From: Phoronis australis
Lineage: Eukaryota; Phoronida; Phoronidae
DNA length: 59,420 nucleotides
NCBI GenBank assembly: GCA_002633005.1
Contig: NMRA01000688.1
Span: forward strand, 131,104-190,523
Direction of reading: 5' to 3'
This document shows positions 12,287-25,214 of the stretch, piece by piece. The translations under genes and the position numbers were made by a program. Within the stretch, counting starts at the first letter, position 1. Each line of letters begins with the position of its first letter. The notes under the pieces are model-generated. The model did not search any database. It was not told where the DNA came from and was given only the letters and a program-made list of their open reading frames with translations.

Positions 12287-12447
12287 ATTTCAAAAATATG
12301 GACCAAACTTAATTGCTGCTTTGATCATACTAAAACCGTTTTTAGAGATAATTGAATCTTACTTTGTGAAACAAGAATGTGTTTTAAGTGTAATGTGTTG
12401 AGTTTTGGAGAAAAAAAATGTGAATTTTTAGGACGTAAATGATGGTT

Positions 12448-12629
12448 CTCTCTTGCACTCTGTCCGTTCGGTATGTGGCGGACTTGGGTCGTTAGAAGGA
12501 TCCCAGTGTGGACACTACCCCGTTCACCATGACTGTGTCTCTCGTGCACTCTGCCCGTTCGGTATGTGGCGGACTTGTGTCGTTAGAAGGGTCCGAGTGC
12601 GGACAATACCAGTGCACCATGGCTGTCTC
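12448..12629. repeat. 91-bp tandem repeat, two copies
   Basis: Copies begin at 12448 and 12539 with CTCTC(T/G)TGCACTCTG and share CCGTTCGGTATGTGGCGGAC. About 10 differences separate them. It lies in the 5'UTR intron of gene A. The open frames across it are by-products. Confidence 0.85.
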
Positions 12630-12914
12630 TCTCTCTCCTGTGCTCCAATCACTCAATTATTTGATGCACAATTTGAGTAAAAATATCCATTTTTTAAGAC
12701 TATGTCCCAACCAGCACTCAAGCTGACCATTGGGCCCTGTTATTTTAACTTGACCACGAGTTACTTGCGAACGTCAATGATTAGCAATTAACTCAAGCTG
12801 GCAAACCCCGTTTGAAAAACTCAAAATGTTGTCCTATGTAGCTCGTTAGGCATATTTTTGTGAGTTTCGTCTTCTACCTAATTTTCCAGGTGCCCCCTTA
12901 ACACCATCAAGAAC

Positions 12915-15900
12915 ATGAGGTCCTTCGTTTTACTGTGCATGGCAAGTATATTGTGCATTATTTTATTGATGAGAACAAGATATGTGATTCAAATCGCTTG
13001 CATTTGAAATGTATCGCATTTTCTTCCAAATTTTTGTTTGCTGACTATACGCTCACAGTTTACAGTCGGTAAACATGTGTCTTTGAACATGGTCAGTGGT
13101 TCAATATCATCATATAAAAAACAATGCAGATTTCTTTAACTTGAAATCTTCTATCTATCGCTGCTGAAGCTGCAAGCTTTCCGACGTCAGACCAAACACA
13201 GGCGTTGCAAGTAAAATGAAATGCCTTTTAAAGTTTGACCTGATAGACTTTCAACTGAGTAGTAATGTACACCATCCGCTGCAAGTTAAGCAGAGCTTTC
13301 TCAGACTTAAAAATGTTTATTAGTCTCGTAGCGTAATAGAGGCCCTCCCATCAAATTGCACAAGTCTTGTTTCATGACTTGCGTATTACAATTTTACCAA
13401 CTGTTTCCGGAGGATGAACCTTGACGAGTTCATAATCGTCCTGACAGAGTTTACGATTCAACAGTGTCAGTGCATACAGGATTCTATCACTTTTGCTCTA
13501 TCTTCAGCGGTGACAGTTGTGAGTCTGGGTGTAACTTGTGTCTTTCGAAAGAACTAGTGACTTTAGAATAGAAAACCCATTTCAGGTCTTTTTAAAACTA
13601 ATTAAAACATATTAAGAAAATTTCCAATTTTCACCCTTGTAAAATTCTGAAATGTACAGAATCGGTTCCCAATTGCAAAACATCATTTTCCAAAGTCTAT
13701 GCTGTAACGTTTTAATAACAGGCCAAAAAGGGAAATTTCATGGACACGATCAAGCAATAAACCGCACACACATGTACAGATCGTTCATTATCACTTGATT
13801 CACTACCATATTTCACCGTTTTCCAGCTAGACTTCTTGAAATAAACACTGCTAACATTCGCTACCTTCTTTCAATTTAATAGCTTCGTCATGCGCTAGTA
13901 ATTACCTCAGTGGTTTTTTTTGCAGACCCTATCGTTTACACAGGCCGCCAAGACAATTAAAAGTAAGTAAACGAAAAAAGCGTTTATACCGACTTGTGTT
14001 TAGCATTCTATTATTTTGTTGTGAATGTATTGACCAATTTTAGATTTTAAATGAATTAATCAATTAAGCAATGAGCAAACAATGGAAGAGTAGTAATAAT
14101 AATGATAATTATCCAGAAAGTTACTAATTACTCAAGTTTGTGGTAAGCTAAAGAATACAAGAAACAGAGGGCGCTATAAAGCCATTTGCCTGTAATGTGG
14201 AATGACAGAATTATTGCTTCACCCTGTACGCTTGAATTGCACTCGTTGTATACGGCGTGACTAATTATGAACCACCTTGTTTGAAACAAATGAGGTGTAA
14301 CTTCGTTTCCGGTTGGGAAATGCGTGCTACTGCGCACAATAGGTACAAGCGTATAGCAAAACGCCACAACATGGTCCAATGAAGGTTATAGGACGAAACA
14401 GGCTGGAATTGTTATGAGCCAAAATATACAAATCAAGTGACACAAACATATGGTTCCCAAAAACGCGTAAGTGGTCAATTTCTACGGTTAGTTGATCCTT
14501 TACGTATTTATTTAAGGTCGCGTAGACACGCCCACTGAGCCAACTTATGTCAGTCACCTCTCCTAAAACGTCATTATAGCGTAGGCGTATTTATAGTGAC
14601 TCGTTTTTTAAATGCAAGATTGGCTGCTATTTTAAAAAATAATACAGAGGTTGTGAGTTTATGTAGTTCAACTTAGTCTATGATAGTGATCATACACCTA
14701 CGTCGCGTTGAGTGGTCGGCTGGATACTATCAGCAGCAAGATTCAATTTTATAGCAAGATATTTTTTGAGTGGACGGTTCCTGTAAACAGTACTGCCGGT
14801 AAATCAAATGCAGTGATCGGACTGGAAAATAGTGGTGGCAAATGGCTGGGCTGGGCTTTGTAAACCGTACGTCCGGAGATAGAAATCTGCATCCAGACCT
14901 ACCGCACGTGATTGGCTAGAGTATTTTTGAGCAGGAACGCTGTATCGCTTCTCAAATTCCAATGAGATATGCTATTGTTACTAGATTGGAAACGGTCAAA
15001 AACTGTAGAAGATCTACAGTTTCTGACCACGCCATGGGGGAAGCGAATCTACAACATCTTAATAGTAAGAAATGAATTGTTTCGTAAGAAATATCGTCGA
15101 AATAACCCGGTCTTGTTTTTCGGAGGGGAGGACTGGCTATGGTGAAATTGAAATTATTTGCCGCGCTCTCGTCAGTAGAGCTCTATGTCCTCTTGTGGAT
15201 ACTTATCTCGTTTGGTTTCACCAGTTCAAAACACAAATTGAGATTCGTCCATCGAAAGATGTTCTTCAAATAGGAATATTTCGTAAATTACAGCCCTGCC
15301 TGAATTAACTACTTAATTACGAAAAATTCATTTTTTAAATGTGAAAATCAGTATCATTAAAATTTGGGGACCATTTTGTGGTGCACCACTAGAACTTTAA
15401 AAACTAAACTCAAAATTATTTATATTCATTCTAAAAAGCGGAAACGAAAGGTACAAAACTGACAGGAAATGTATGTTTAACCGTGTAAGTTTTGGAAGCT
15501 ATTGTTTTCTACCCTTTGTTATATGTGTTCCGCGTTTATATTTATTCCATTGCTAAAATATCACTTAACAACAAATTACAGCTATTAAAAATGTATATAT
15601 GTATACGTCAAACCCTGCAACAAACGCCTGCAATTAACTGGGTAGACCACCAACTGACGACTAAACAGGTTCGAGAAATTCTTTTGCGGTCTTTCCTCTC
15701 GTGTCTAATTCCAATTTTCTCTACCTGCTTCCTGCTGATGTGACAAACAAGTGTTGGAATTCCAATTAAGACCTAAATATTAGACAACTGTTCTGTAAAT
15801 AAACCTCAAAAGGAATGTTAATATTGTGATATTGCGTTGAAGTTTCTGTCTAATCTTCTGAAGAACAGATGTTTGGGGATACAAATATTTATGCTGCAGA

Positions 15901-18900
15901 TCGTAAGCTCAAAATGTCTTTTGCTTTTGGGCTCAGATACAGAAACTACCTTTCAGCAAACTTATGCTAGAGCAGTAAATTAGTAATACAAGTTTTCTCT
16001 TATTTAAAATTAACTTACGACTTACATTGACCAGTTAATGAGGATTTTCAGGGCAAGGAAACCACACGTTAATTAACCTGGTGGTTGTTTTCTTCTGTAA
16101 CTTCGTTTAGTCTTCACAAGGGGTCAGCTCTGTGTTAAACTCAATATATCTGGTCTGTCTGATCAAACAGCCGGAAGGCGTAGGTTTGAAAGTTGCGGTA
16201 ACACAAGTTTAATTGACTCTCAGCACCTATCAACGGAGACGTATTAATGCAGTTGTCAGCGCTCAGATGTGTTATCTCCCCTGATGTCAGTGTGTTATTA
16301 TAACTTTGGAATTTTGACATATTCTAATTGGACTGATATTGCAATTAATCAAAATAGCACCTATCAATAATGACTTTCCGGCCCTGTGTACTGTCCGTCT
16401 TGGTGTTCACAAGCGATTCCAAACAGTTTGAGTGCTGTGTCGTTAAGGTTACGTCGAGGGTGCAACCATATTTCACAAACTAAAACTACGGACTGTGCAT
16501 CAGCAACATATGTGAGGATTTAAAATCAAATAAATTTCATACAAATAATTGTTTTCTAGTGGAAAACGCCGCGTTTGGAAAGGCTGTGACCAAAAACGCA
16601 CGGTTTGTTTACGTGAAACATGTCAACCAAATAAAAGCTCCCTCCAAAGTTTTCCCTCAGTGCATAGCCCTATTTTGTTTGCCAACCCCTCACACGTGAA
16701 TCAGCATCGTTTAAAAATTCTGGCCATTTATTTGAGTCAGTCATTGTTACGCCGAGTAACGGTTAGACTTGAAAATAATGTGTCAGGAAACAAAAAGAAG
16801 CTGGTGTGTAAGTCTGACTCGATTCCATGCTCCAGTGGAAGTCAACTCGGTTTCGAAGTCCAGTTGTAACTTTGGTCCAGTAATTGAATTTCAGAGACCG
16901 AACGCGGAATCATTTGGATTAGAAACCAATCCTGGGGTTCAACAAAACTTCATAAAATTGCCCAAGCTCCAATATTTGTCATACAATTCTCGGCAAATAT
17001 TTCTGTGCAGTTTCATGCAATTTATTTCACGATAAACACGTTGTCTGGTACACACTCGGCATACATTTTGCTCCACCTATATTGAATGACGTGATCGGCT
17101 TCGCAGCCTGAGAGCAAAGGTGGCGCTGCTGCCAGTGTCAGTGTTAAAATTCACTGATTATTTCTTTCCACTTTGACAAATTTAACGCTATTTGGAAAAT
17201 TAAAATATGACTGTTCTTGCCAAAAAAAAAACGCGTGGTCACGGTATCACGAGAGAAGAATGGCAGAGTGTACTATGTGAATGACGTGAACGGATTTGTA
17301 TCGACCACCAACCTTAAAGATACTTTTATGTGTTGGCATGCTTCGATATTTCGAGAAAAAGACAACAATTCGGTCTGGAGAACAGTTGTTTAATAAAATT
17401 TCGGAACAGGCTGGAGAGGAATAGAACGCGACGACACCCGTGTTCAATTTTAGAACCTGAAAATTGAATTCCTAAATGCTGGTGCCAAGACTAGCAATAG
17501 GGTCAGTCTTTAGTGATTTTAATTTCACGGAATGGAATGGTTTGAAAAGCGTAAAACAAATAAAGTCAATAGTGGTCTCCGACAAAACCAAATAAAATCC
17601 CTAGGGAAGTATCAATTTCTAGAGAAAAAGAAGAACTCATTTTAATGGTCACTTTAGGTAGCAGTACCGGGATGGTCACAGATGCAAATGCGCAAAAGTT
17701 TTTTATCTCTGTTCAGTTCCTAGAAAAGACTTTACGACATAGGTATAAATCGTTGTCTTTTAGCAAATTTGTCTTGTCTCTCCAAGGCAGAATATTTTCA
17801 GGGGTGCTTCGACATAAGCGAGATCACACAAGGCCATGCAAAATTACGCGAGTGAAAGGCGCGTTTCCCGCGTTAACATGCAAAACGAAGTGACTGGCCT
17901 GTAACGTTGATATGAACATCTTGGAATCAACTGTTCATGAGCAATACATGAGTGCCTCCAATTCTACTACGATGTTTTGTTCACTGGATTCCAAGATGCC
18001 AGTAAATTCATGATGTAAAAAGTTATTGTATAACTCTTGTTTTCCAGCCTGCCCCGGTAAACCAGCTGACATCGTGTTTGTTGTGGATGAATCCAACAGT
18101 ATTTACATCAAAGATTTTGAGAAGCAGCTGCTCTTCGTGAGGAATGTGACAAGCGCCTTTACCATTGCTGCTGACAAAGTCAGAATTGGTCTCATTACGT
18201 GGAACACGATGGCTCGCACCAGATGGCGCCTGAAAACGTATACGGAAAGGGACCAGTTACTGGAACGCATATCTGGTGTCGGGCGAAAAAGTAGGACATC
18301 ACTAATACTGTGCTGTAAATTATAGATTCATCCATGTAGGGGTTTTGGTGATGTTACCTTGCGTTGTTCAGAATGCCAAGTTATATGGACGTTCTTGCAT
18401 TAGAATTTCCAAGAAATTCCTAAAATCAACAGTAATTGCGTTTGTAAACTAAAATGCATTCAATGATGCTCAGTTTAGTCCAAATCTCCTCAAAATAAAT
18501 TACCAGATGAATGCTAGTTTCCAAGGAATGTTACAGTTAAAATCTTTGTAACTGTGGGAAAGGTAAACAGCTGCAGATTTGACTGGTTTTCTTCAGAAAT
18601 TTCGTCTGGAATATGCTCTGTGGTCATGAAACGCTCTCTCGTTTGTAACTAAACCACGTGATTCAGTGGTCTCACAATTCACAGTTGGCTATATTGTAGG
18701 CATTGCTTACAACAGTCTGAAACATTCTTTCGATACTCGCAACCACATCTTAATACTGATGTTTATGTTCGCAATCAAAGACTACGTTAAGGTCTACGTA
18801 AATGAAAAATTGATCTATTGCAGTCGGTGGGCGCACGTATACACATATGGCACTGGCAAAAGCACGCGAGATGTTGCGGGAGGAGCAACGTAAAGACGTG

Positions 18901-21571
18901 CCACATATCGTCATACTGATGACAGACGGCGCTTCAACTACACCCGAGTTGACGGCACTGGAGGCTTCACGACTACATAAAGCAAACGTGACAGTCTTTG
19001 CCATAGGAATTGGTAATGTAAGTAGATTGTGCACGAAAATAATTTATCTAATCCATGCGTATTGAATAATCGGTAAAGCGCTCTAGTGTCATATAGATCA
19101 CTATTAAAACTCAAAAAATGACAATCGCTGCACAAATTAAAAAAGTTCGATTCGACGTTTCATGTGTTAAAACTGCGCTTACCCGCCCCGTTCCACAGAC
19201 CACAAATATGAACAACTTTTGATTTAGACGGCTTGCCGCTATTGGTCCATGGTCAAATTATTGGCCGGGATTTCAGGGCTCGTCGGCTCGACAAAATGTA
19301 GTTCGTTATTTCGTGTGCCTAAGGCCAGGCTCTACAAACTGTGTAATTGTGACGTCATTTTATGCGCCGGGCTGTCACTTCTTTACAAATCCAGAAATCA
19401 CGTCTCATCTAGGTATATCAAACAATAGGTTGAGATTAAATTTGTAGCAGTAAGTGGTCGAACGCGGATTTACAGGGTTAAAACGTGACAGCAAATAATG
19501 TCTAAACCTTCGTTGTTCCTAATTTAAAAATTTAAGACCCGTCTTTGATTCCGTTGTATTGAAATGAACACCCACGAGGACAGCCAACGAAGACATGACA
19601 ATTGCTTTGTGTTCAGTTTGTATCCAAGTTTCTATGAAACCTGAGTGGAGTCTTTGCCCTTGGCGTCTTTCAGATAAATATGCAGGAGATCAATATGATA
19701 GCCAGCGATCCTGACTCGTCTCATGCCTACGTCGCCAAGAATTTTGCGGAGTTGGGCAACAAGTTAAAGGAAAAACTGGTGGCGTCCACGTGTGAGATTA
19801 AAGTGATAAAACAACCAGGAGGTAAGAACTGAGATTATGGAACGCCCGTAGTGTCACCTTGTGGCCAATTTGTTTGACGACGCGTTGATGATGCATTCGG
19901 AGAGTCAGGAAACACCGTCCAGTACCATCCTGTAGAATTACCAAACGGCATTCAGGTTACAACTATTAAATTATAGGCATGGGCGTATGTGGTCGAAAGG
20001 ACTCGTCGTTTTTGGTACCTGAAAACGATCGAATTTGATTGAATATTTAACACTATGACCGTCACGGACAATTGAATCTCGCTGTGTTTACTTACGGTGC
20101 AGCAATATCCGCCAGGCACTTCTGTACCGCGTCATCGGAGTTCCACGTGTTATTTGGTGTAATCTTTTCAAAATTTCTCGGCTGAATTACACTGTTCGTC
20201 CTTCCAATGCCAACAAAGTATTAATGCTGTGTTGCGGGCTGCAATTACGACGGATACGTGATTTATGTCCATCGCCTTACCGGCAGCAATCAAAGATAAG
20301 AAAATGCTGAACGAATGGATAAAGCAAGCTTGTCGGGTTAATTTTGAGCGGAACAGAAGACCCTATCTTTAAGATATCTTTTTCAATTCTAGTACTTTTA
20401 AACGGTTGAAATATATATATCGCCTTACTCCGTCTTCTACGGTTTTCGACATGATCCGTGAAAATGTGACTGACGATCCAAAAATATATCAATGAAACCA
20501 ACGCGCTTTCTTACCTCTGGAACAAAGGAGAGTTCTATCGCTGTGTGATCCGGGACGGCCCTAATTGCCACAACATTTTGCGCCCATCCGGACGCAAGTA
20601 ATGTTATCGTCCTCATAAAATTTGGGTAGTAAACTGTGAACATAATACACTTGGCAAAATGTGTCAGATATCAACTAGAGTTGTATTGGACGTATATAAC
20701 ATGATGTCACCATAGTTTTAGGGAATCTCAATTATTCATTTTGACATTGCCAACGAAGCCTGATGAGAGGCCTACCTTACGATCGGTGTCGGTAGTGAAG
20801 GGGTTAGGATCTTCACATGAATGTTGGTGCGTGACTTTCGTGAACGATCTCGCCAAACACACTGTTGCTTGCAAACTACGATTGATAAGATCTAGCCTGT
20901 CTGTCAGCGTTGCTGGTAAACAACACAATAATCGCCTACCATTGGAAGATATTCTCAGAGCCGTTCCTTGTATAAAATAAGTTAGACATGTTCTTTAAAG
21001 GAAAAAAAGACACCAACAATATGTTATTTTCCTTACCATGATTGATGTGATGAGTTCAGCATAGTCGTAGCTAGTCTAGTCAGTGTATTCAAACCACAAG
21101 TCATAAAACACATGGGGCCTACATGATGAAAGTCAAAATTTTGGTTTACACTCCCATTCGTGAATTTCAAGCCTCATCAGACATCTATTAGTCATTAAGA
21201 TTTATGGAAAGGTTTTCTGTAGCAAACAAATATCGCGACTAATAATTTCTGTTTACTTTGAATCGGTGCGCCAGAGTCTCTCCGTACGTTTTCTTTGAAA
21301 CAAAGCGCTTGGCTGAAAGTCTACTAAGTGCGAAGCTGTCGTCAGCCAAATGAGTGAACGTTTCGAACGTAAGTTTCGTGCGTCATGTTCACCCACTTAG
21401 CCATTCTTTTTTGCTAAGCTGTTGAAAATTTCTGGTCCTACATGGGACAAAATGTATCACTGATTAATAACTCGATTTATATGTATATATGTATGTATGT
21501 ATATATGTATGTATGTATATATGTATGTATGTATATGTGTATGTATGTATGTATATGTATGTATGTATGTA

Positions 21572-21630
<59 letters not shown>

Positions 21631-21637
21631 GTATGTG

Positions 21638-21668
<31 letters not shown>

Positions 21669-24600
21669 ATTTGATTTTCACTCACACAGAATGTGGACCA
21701 GAGGATGTGGTCGACCTGGCGTTTGTCATGGGATCTTATAATCAGAATCCAGAAGGAGCTCGTAAAGCAATGAAATTGGTTGGAAATATTGTTAAAAACA
21801 GCAATATTATTATTGATCCGAACAACGTTCAGGTGGGTGTGCTTTTCATGAAAAGGGCTTCATTTGGAGGATTTATTTTCTCTTCACTGCTTTAACTGAC
21901 TGATTGTACGTATATGATCAAATTTGCAAACAGTGAAATGACATGCGTGTACACGTTTGTACCGTTTCTCTTGACTTCTTCCACATTCTGGGTCTTGAGG
22001 AAATGTCTCTAAAAATTTAACGGACTTTTATTTTTATTATTGTCTTTTGTAACATCAACAATATCGACGAATTTGTGATTGACTCTTGCAAAAGTAGAAA
22101 TTATAGAATGCACATGATGTCAAACGCGCATGAGTACACGTTAATCAATGAAATTGATTTCAAAACAGGTTTTTGCTGAAGTGTCTGCCATTCTTTCACA
22201 TACTAAAGACGCGTGTTGTGCACGACGTAGTTGTGATTTTTTTGTTTCCGCATTCAGCGATTTCTACCACCAAACTTTACTCGAGTCTCATCTCGACCAA
22301 TCACGTTGGATGAAAGTTCACACCAAGCGCGCCGCGTGATTGGTCAATTTTTGAGTGGTGTTTCGCCTGGGTATAGTTTGGTGACCGTGGTTCATGTAGG
22401 CTACAAAATAAGAAATTTAAATGTCAATTATTATACATTCCAGGTAGCCATGGTACCAAACACTTGTGAGTCCATTGGATTCAATTTAAACGAGTACAGT
22501 AATAAAGCAGGTCTTCTGTTTCATTTTGAATTCGTTGGAAAGCGATTTGAAACAACAGCCGATCTTCTGGACGTTATGAGGTAACTAGATAAGTAACATT
22601 GTTTTCTTCAAGTAAAAACATCGAGGTCACAGATTTTTGAGAAAACACCCAGGACATCCACTTTGTGGACGACCCACAGATATCCTTAAATAAATCTTTT
22701 ACTTGTGATTCGCCGTAAAATGACATCACCTAACTGAAGAAGGCTGGCTCACCAGAGTGAGCAACACAGTAAGACAATTTGTTATGTTGCCCTCGAATCC
22801 AGTTCTTACATCACTGTTCCCACACCAGTGTTGACGATGTTGCAGCTAAATAGAGAATCCTACACGAGTCTTAGGCTTATGACATGGGCAAAACCTCTTC
22901 CGTAAAAATCCCGAGGCTTGCCGAGGGATTTTGACGGAAGAGGTTTTGCCCATGTCATCAATCTGAGACGAGTGTAGGATTTGTTTTCTCACATGAACTG
23001 TAAAAACGATCTTTTTTGCCGAAAAACTCGACGTGTCTAAACATTTCAACCACATGACGCAACTTTTGTAAAAACACGCTTGCGCAATGTAAAATAATTC
23101 AGTTACTTCATTAATAGTTTATTTTAAGCTTAACAATTGTAAATTGCATTCAGCTTTCGCAACAAATATTCAAGTTGGAACCTAATAAATAGTCTTTGAA
23201 GTTGTAGCATTAGAACTTAAAAAATGTTTATAAATAGCAGTCAGCAAGTCTTCCCCGCGCGTAAGCACTGAATTGACCTTGAGACACCACAACAAGACAG
23301 TTTTGCCGTGTTTCTTGACTTGGGGGTCGTCTCCGTTTGAATGAACGTGGATACGGAGTTCGTCGCCGAAGATGGGTCCGTTTAATAAGTTGTTTGCATG
23401 TCCTTCCTACTGGGAGTACCATCAGTTGCTACACCGGATTTGTCAATCATAACTTTGTCACCTTCTCGGAATTCCGGCATTGTTTGGTTGGCGTGGGTTT
23501 GGTTGTTTCAGTGTTTTGCGATAAAATGTAAGGCGTATGGATTTCTACCTTGCACCACTCGCCCATGTAATATCAAAAAATACGTACTCGGTGTTATTAA
23601 CCAGTTGTGTCGTAACACATTCCAGGTCTTGTGACAAATCTCTATCTTTTAACAATTGATGAAGTGACGCGGAACAGCATCTGAGAAGAACGAAATGTCA
23701 GTCCTTTTCAGCGAAACGGATATTCTTTTACATTAGGTTTCAGTTAAAACAATGCGATACAAAGTGAAGCATTGTAAAAAAGGCAGCTTTGTTTAATCTG
23801 TTGCATTTACCTTTTGTTCGGCAGCAAATTAAACACCACTTCATTGCAGGGATCAAACGTTTATCAAGGAACATGGAGCTAGGGAGGACGCTCGGAAAGT
23901 GGCAGTAGTGATTCTTGACAAAGCCTCTCCTGACATGGCGGCGACGATCCAAGCTGCGAAGGCTGCAACTGACAAAGGCATTAAAGTGGTGTGCATAGGT
24001 GCGTAAGTCTTCTCAATTTCGGGTGAAACAATAGGCTGGTTGTGGTTCTGAATGCTAATTGCCAGGACTGGTGAGGCAATGAATGTTTTGCTAGACCTTT
24101 TATTCCAATAATGAAATGGTCACGTAAAACTGCCTACATCCTCAAAGGAATGCTTCGACTACCCACTGACAGTCCAGGCACAAAACGTCGCGACCAGGAT
24201 CTAATATCCTAACTCAGACTCTTATCAGACTCAGATTCGAATCTAGCCAATCACATGACATGATTCAAGTAGAAATTTTCTCGAAGCGTGTCATGCCAGT
24301 GATCATTTTTCAAGTTTCGAGTACAGTGATTAGACGTTGAGCCCAGGGCTCTGCTTCAGGAAAAAAGACTTAAGGCATTAGACAAAAATTGGATCTTACG
24401 CTCCAACTTCCCAATTTTTAAATAAAGGCACCGCTCGGCTGGACCCATTGCAATGATCACCGCTCGGCTGGACCCATTGCAATGATCACCTGGAACCATT
24501 TTCATACTTATATATTAATATATAGATAAAACCGAGTAGTGTTGAGGATCTCAGAAACCTGACTCAAGGAACTAGCAGTGTGTCTCAATGAGACTCGAAC

Positions 24601-25041
24601 CCACGAGCTTGGATAAAGGCAGCGGACGCCTATCCCACTAGGCCACACTGCCCCCTCTAATTTTCATGTCGCTTTTTATTGAAGAGACTACAGAACTTTA
24701 TTTAAAAACTACCAGAGAAGTTTTCATTGCGTGAATTCATAAAGAAGCAATAGTTTTTTTATTTCTTTCTGATGATGATTCACAAGGTAAACTTATCTAC
24801 AAGAAAGCATGCTGTGGTGGTCAGACGTTTACACCTTCACTGCAAGGATTGTTCAGTTATTTTAATTACGAACACCGTCAGACATTTGCCTCATCTTTCC
24901 TTCGCAGGAGTCGGTGATGACGTCAACACGGAAGAGCTCGCTCAGGTGGCCAGCGATCCGGACATGTCATTCAGGGTGAAAGATTACGACGAACTGTGGA
25001 CCTTGCGAGACGACATTATTTGGAAACAAGTCTGTCCCTAA
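12915..25041 (+). CDS. Gene A: secreted protein with two VWA domains (9 coding exons)
   Basis: Exons: 12915-12941, 13926-13962, 18048-18290, 18824-19017, 19674-19821, 21690-21832, 22444-22580, 23850-23998, 24908-25041, giving 403 residues; lengths and phases join without a stop. Signal peptide about 1-16 (MRSFVLLCM then TLSFTQA). VWA1 spans about 23-207 with an intact MIDAS: D35-E-S37-N-S39, Thr107/109, D137 in MTDG. Cys23 and Cys207 flank it, probably as a disulfide. VWA2 spans about 218-402 between Cys218 and Cys402; the DxSxS position reads M230-G-S-Y-N, so metal binding is probably lost. VWA domains usually bind extracellular matrix or cell-surface ligands; the partner here is unknown. 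Intron 1 uses a GC donor. The exon pattern equals gene B, 8.6 kb downstream. It resembles the VWA parts of matrilins, cochlin and collagens but has no EGF, LCCL or collagen repeats. Exon calls rest on splice consensus and paralogue alignment. Confidence 0.88.
12942..12947 (+). promoter_or_regulatory. GC splice donor of gene A intron 1 (GCAAGT)
   Basis: Exon 1 ends at ATG|GCAAGT. Gene B has ATG|GTGAGT at the same codon. The nearest GT donor, four bases downstream, would shift the frame and reach a TAA in exon 2. The rest of the site fits the strong consensus expected of GC-AG introns. Confidence 0.75.
13963..18047 (+). other. Gene A intron 2 (4.1 kb)
   Basis: The largest intron of gene A. No gene or clear repeat was recognised inside, apart from a short inverted repeat near its 3' end (17917-17998). 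Confidence 0.55.
17917..17998. repeat. 12-bp perfect inverted repeat ahead of gene A exon 3
   Basis: CATCTTGGAATC (17917-17928) pairs with GATTCCAAGATG (17987-17998) across a 58-bp loop, 50 bp upstream of the exon 3 acceptor. No counterpart was seen in gene B. It may be a chance or decayed repeat end. Confidence 0.6.
19340..19490 (+). repeat. Dispersed repeat family, copy 1 (weak)
   Basis: The order GTGACGTCATTTTATGCGCCG, then a loosely related middle, then GTAGCAGTAAGTGGTCGAACG and GGATTTACA follows the better-preserved copies at 29765-29950, 31690-31870 and 46835-47000. It lies in intron 4 of gene A. The match is degenerate. Confidence 0.4.
19822..21689 (+). other. Gene A intron 5
   Basis: Contains unremarkable sequence up to 21480, then a large microsatellite that ends about 20 bp before the exon 6 acceptor. 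Confidence 0.6.
21480..21670. repeat. Compound (TATG)n-(TG)n-(TA)n microsatellite
   Basis: About 190 bp: TATG/TATA units, then about 20 pure TG units, then mixed TATG/TG, then pure TA. The TA block stops at 21670, so it overlaps the polypyrimidine tract and branch region of gene A exon 6 (21690). Confidence 0.95.
22856..22981. repeat. 126-bp foldback (hairpin) element in gene A intron 7
   Basis: Two arms of about 57 bp: 22856-22912, and its inverse at 22925-22981, separated by only about 12 bases. The inner 30 bp (from GACATGGGCAAAACC inward) are almost perfectly paired and the outer part carries a few mismatches. It has the form of a palindromic MITE. The outer end (AATCCTACAC) partly resembles sequence near 41640 in gene B intron 5. 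Confidence 0.85.
24360..24652 (-). mobile_element. Probable tRNA-derived SINE in gene A intron 8
   Basis: On the minus strand the head (24652 down to 24575) carries a pol III A box (TGGCCTAGTGGG) and B box (GGTTCGAGTCT), a 7-bp acceptor-like stem (GCAGTGT with ACACTGC) and a CCTA/TAGG D arm. The anticodon arm does not pair and there are extra bases before the 3' acceptor strand, so it is not a working tRNA. The tail continues through a 29-bp tandem repeat (24431-24488) towards about 24360. End points are approximate. Confidence 0.6.
24431..24488. repeat. 29-bp tandem duplication
   Basis: Two exact copies of the unit beginning CCGCTCGGCTGGACCCATTG, next to the tRNA-like head. Probably the tail of the SINE. 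Confidence 0.9.
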
Positions 25042-25206
25042 TAGCACAACATCAATGAATAATTCTCCTGCCAACGAAGCTTTCCCTTCAAATGCATACC
25101 TTCAATGTGACCGCTGGAACGTCACAAGACACTCTTGCATCGCTCAACTTTTAATGGGAACAGACATTTCACGCTTGAAGATTAAACCAAAGCAGTATTT
25201 CATACA

Positions 25207-25212
25207 AATAAA
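25207..25212 (+). terminator. Polyadenylation signal of gene A (AATAAA)
   Basis: First AATAAA after the stop codon, 165 bp downstream. Another lies near 25589. Which one is used cannot be told from sequence. Confidence 0.5.
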
Positions 25213-25214
25213 AA

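Noticed and set aside
12942-12950. Alternative GT donor in gene A exon 1
   Set aside because: Using GTATAT after 12945 shifts the frame and meets a TAA in exon 2; the GC donor aligns with the gene B donor.
24575-24651. Functional tRNA gene on the minus strand
   Set aside because: The anticodon stem does not pair and extra bases precede the 3' acceptor strand; a SINE head fits better.
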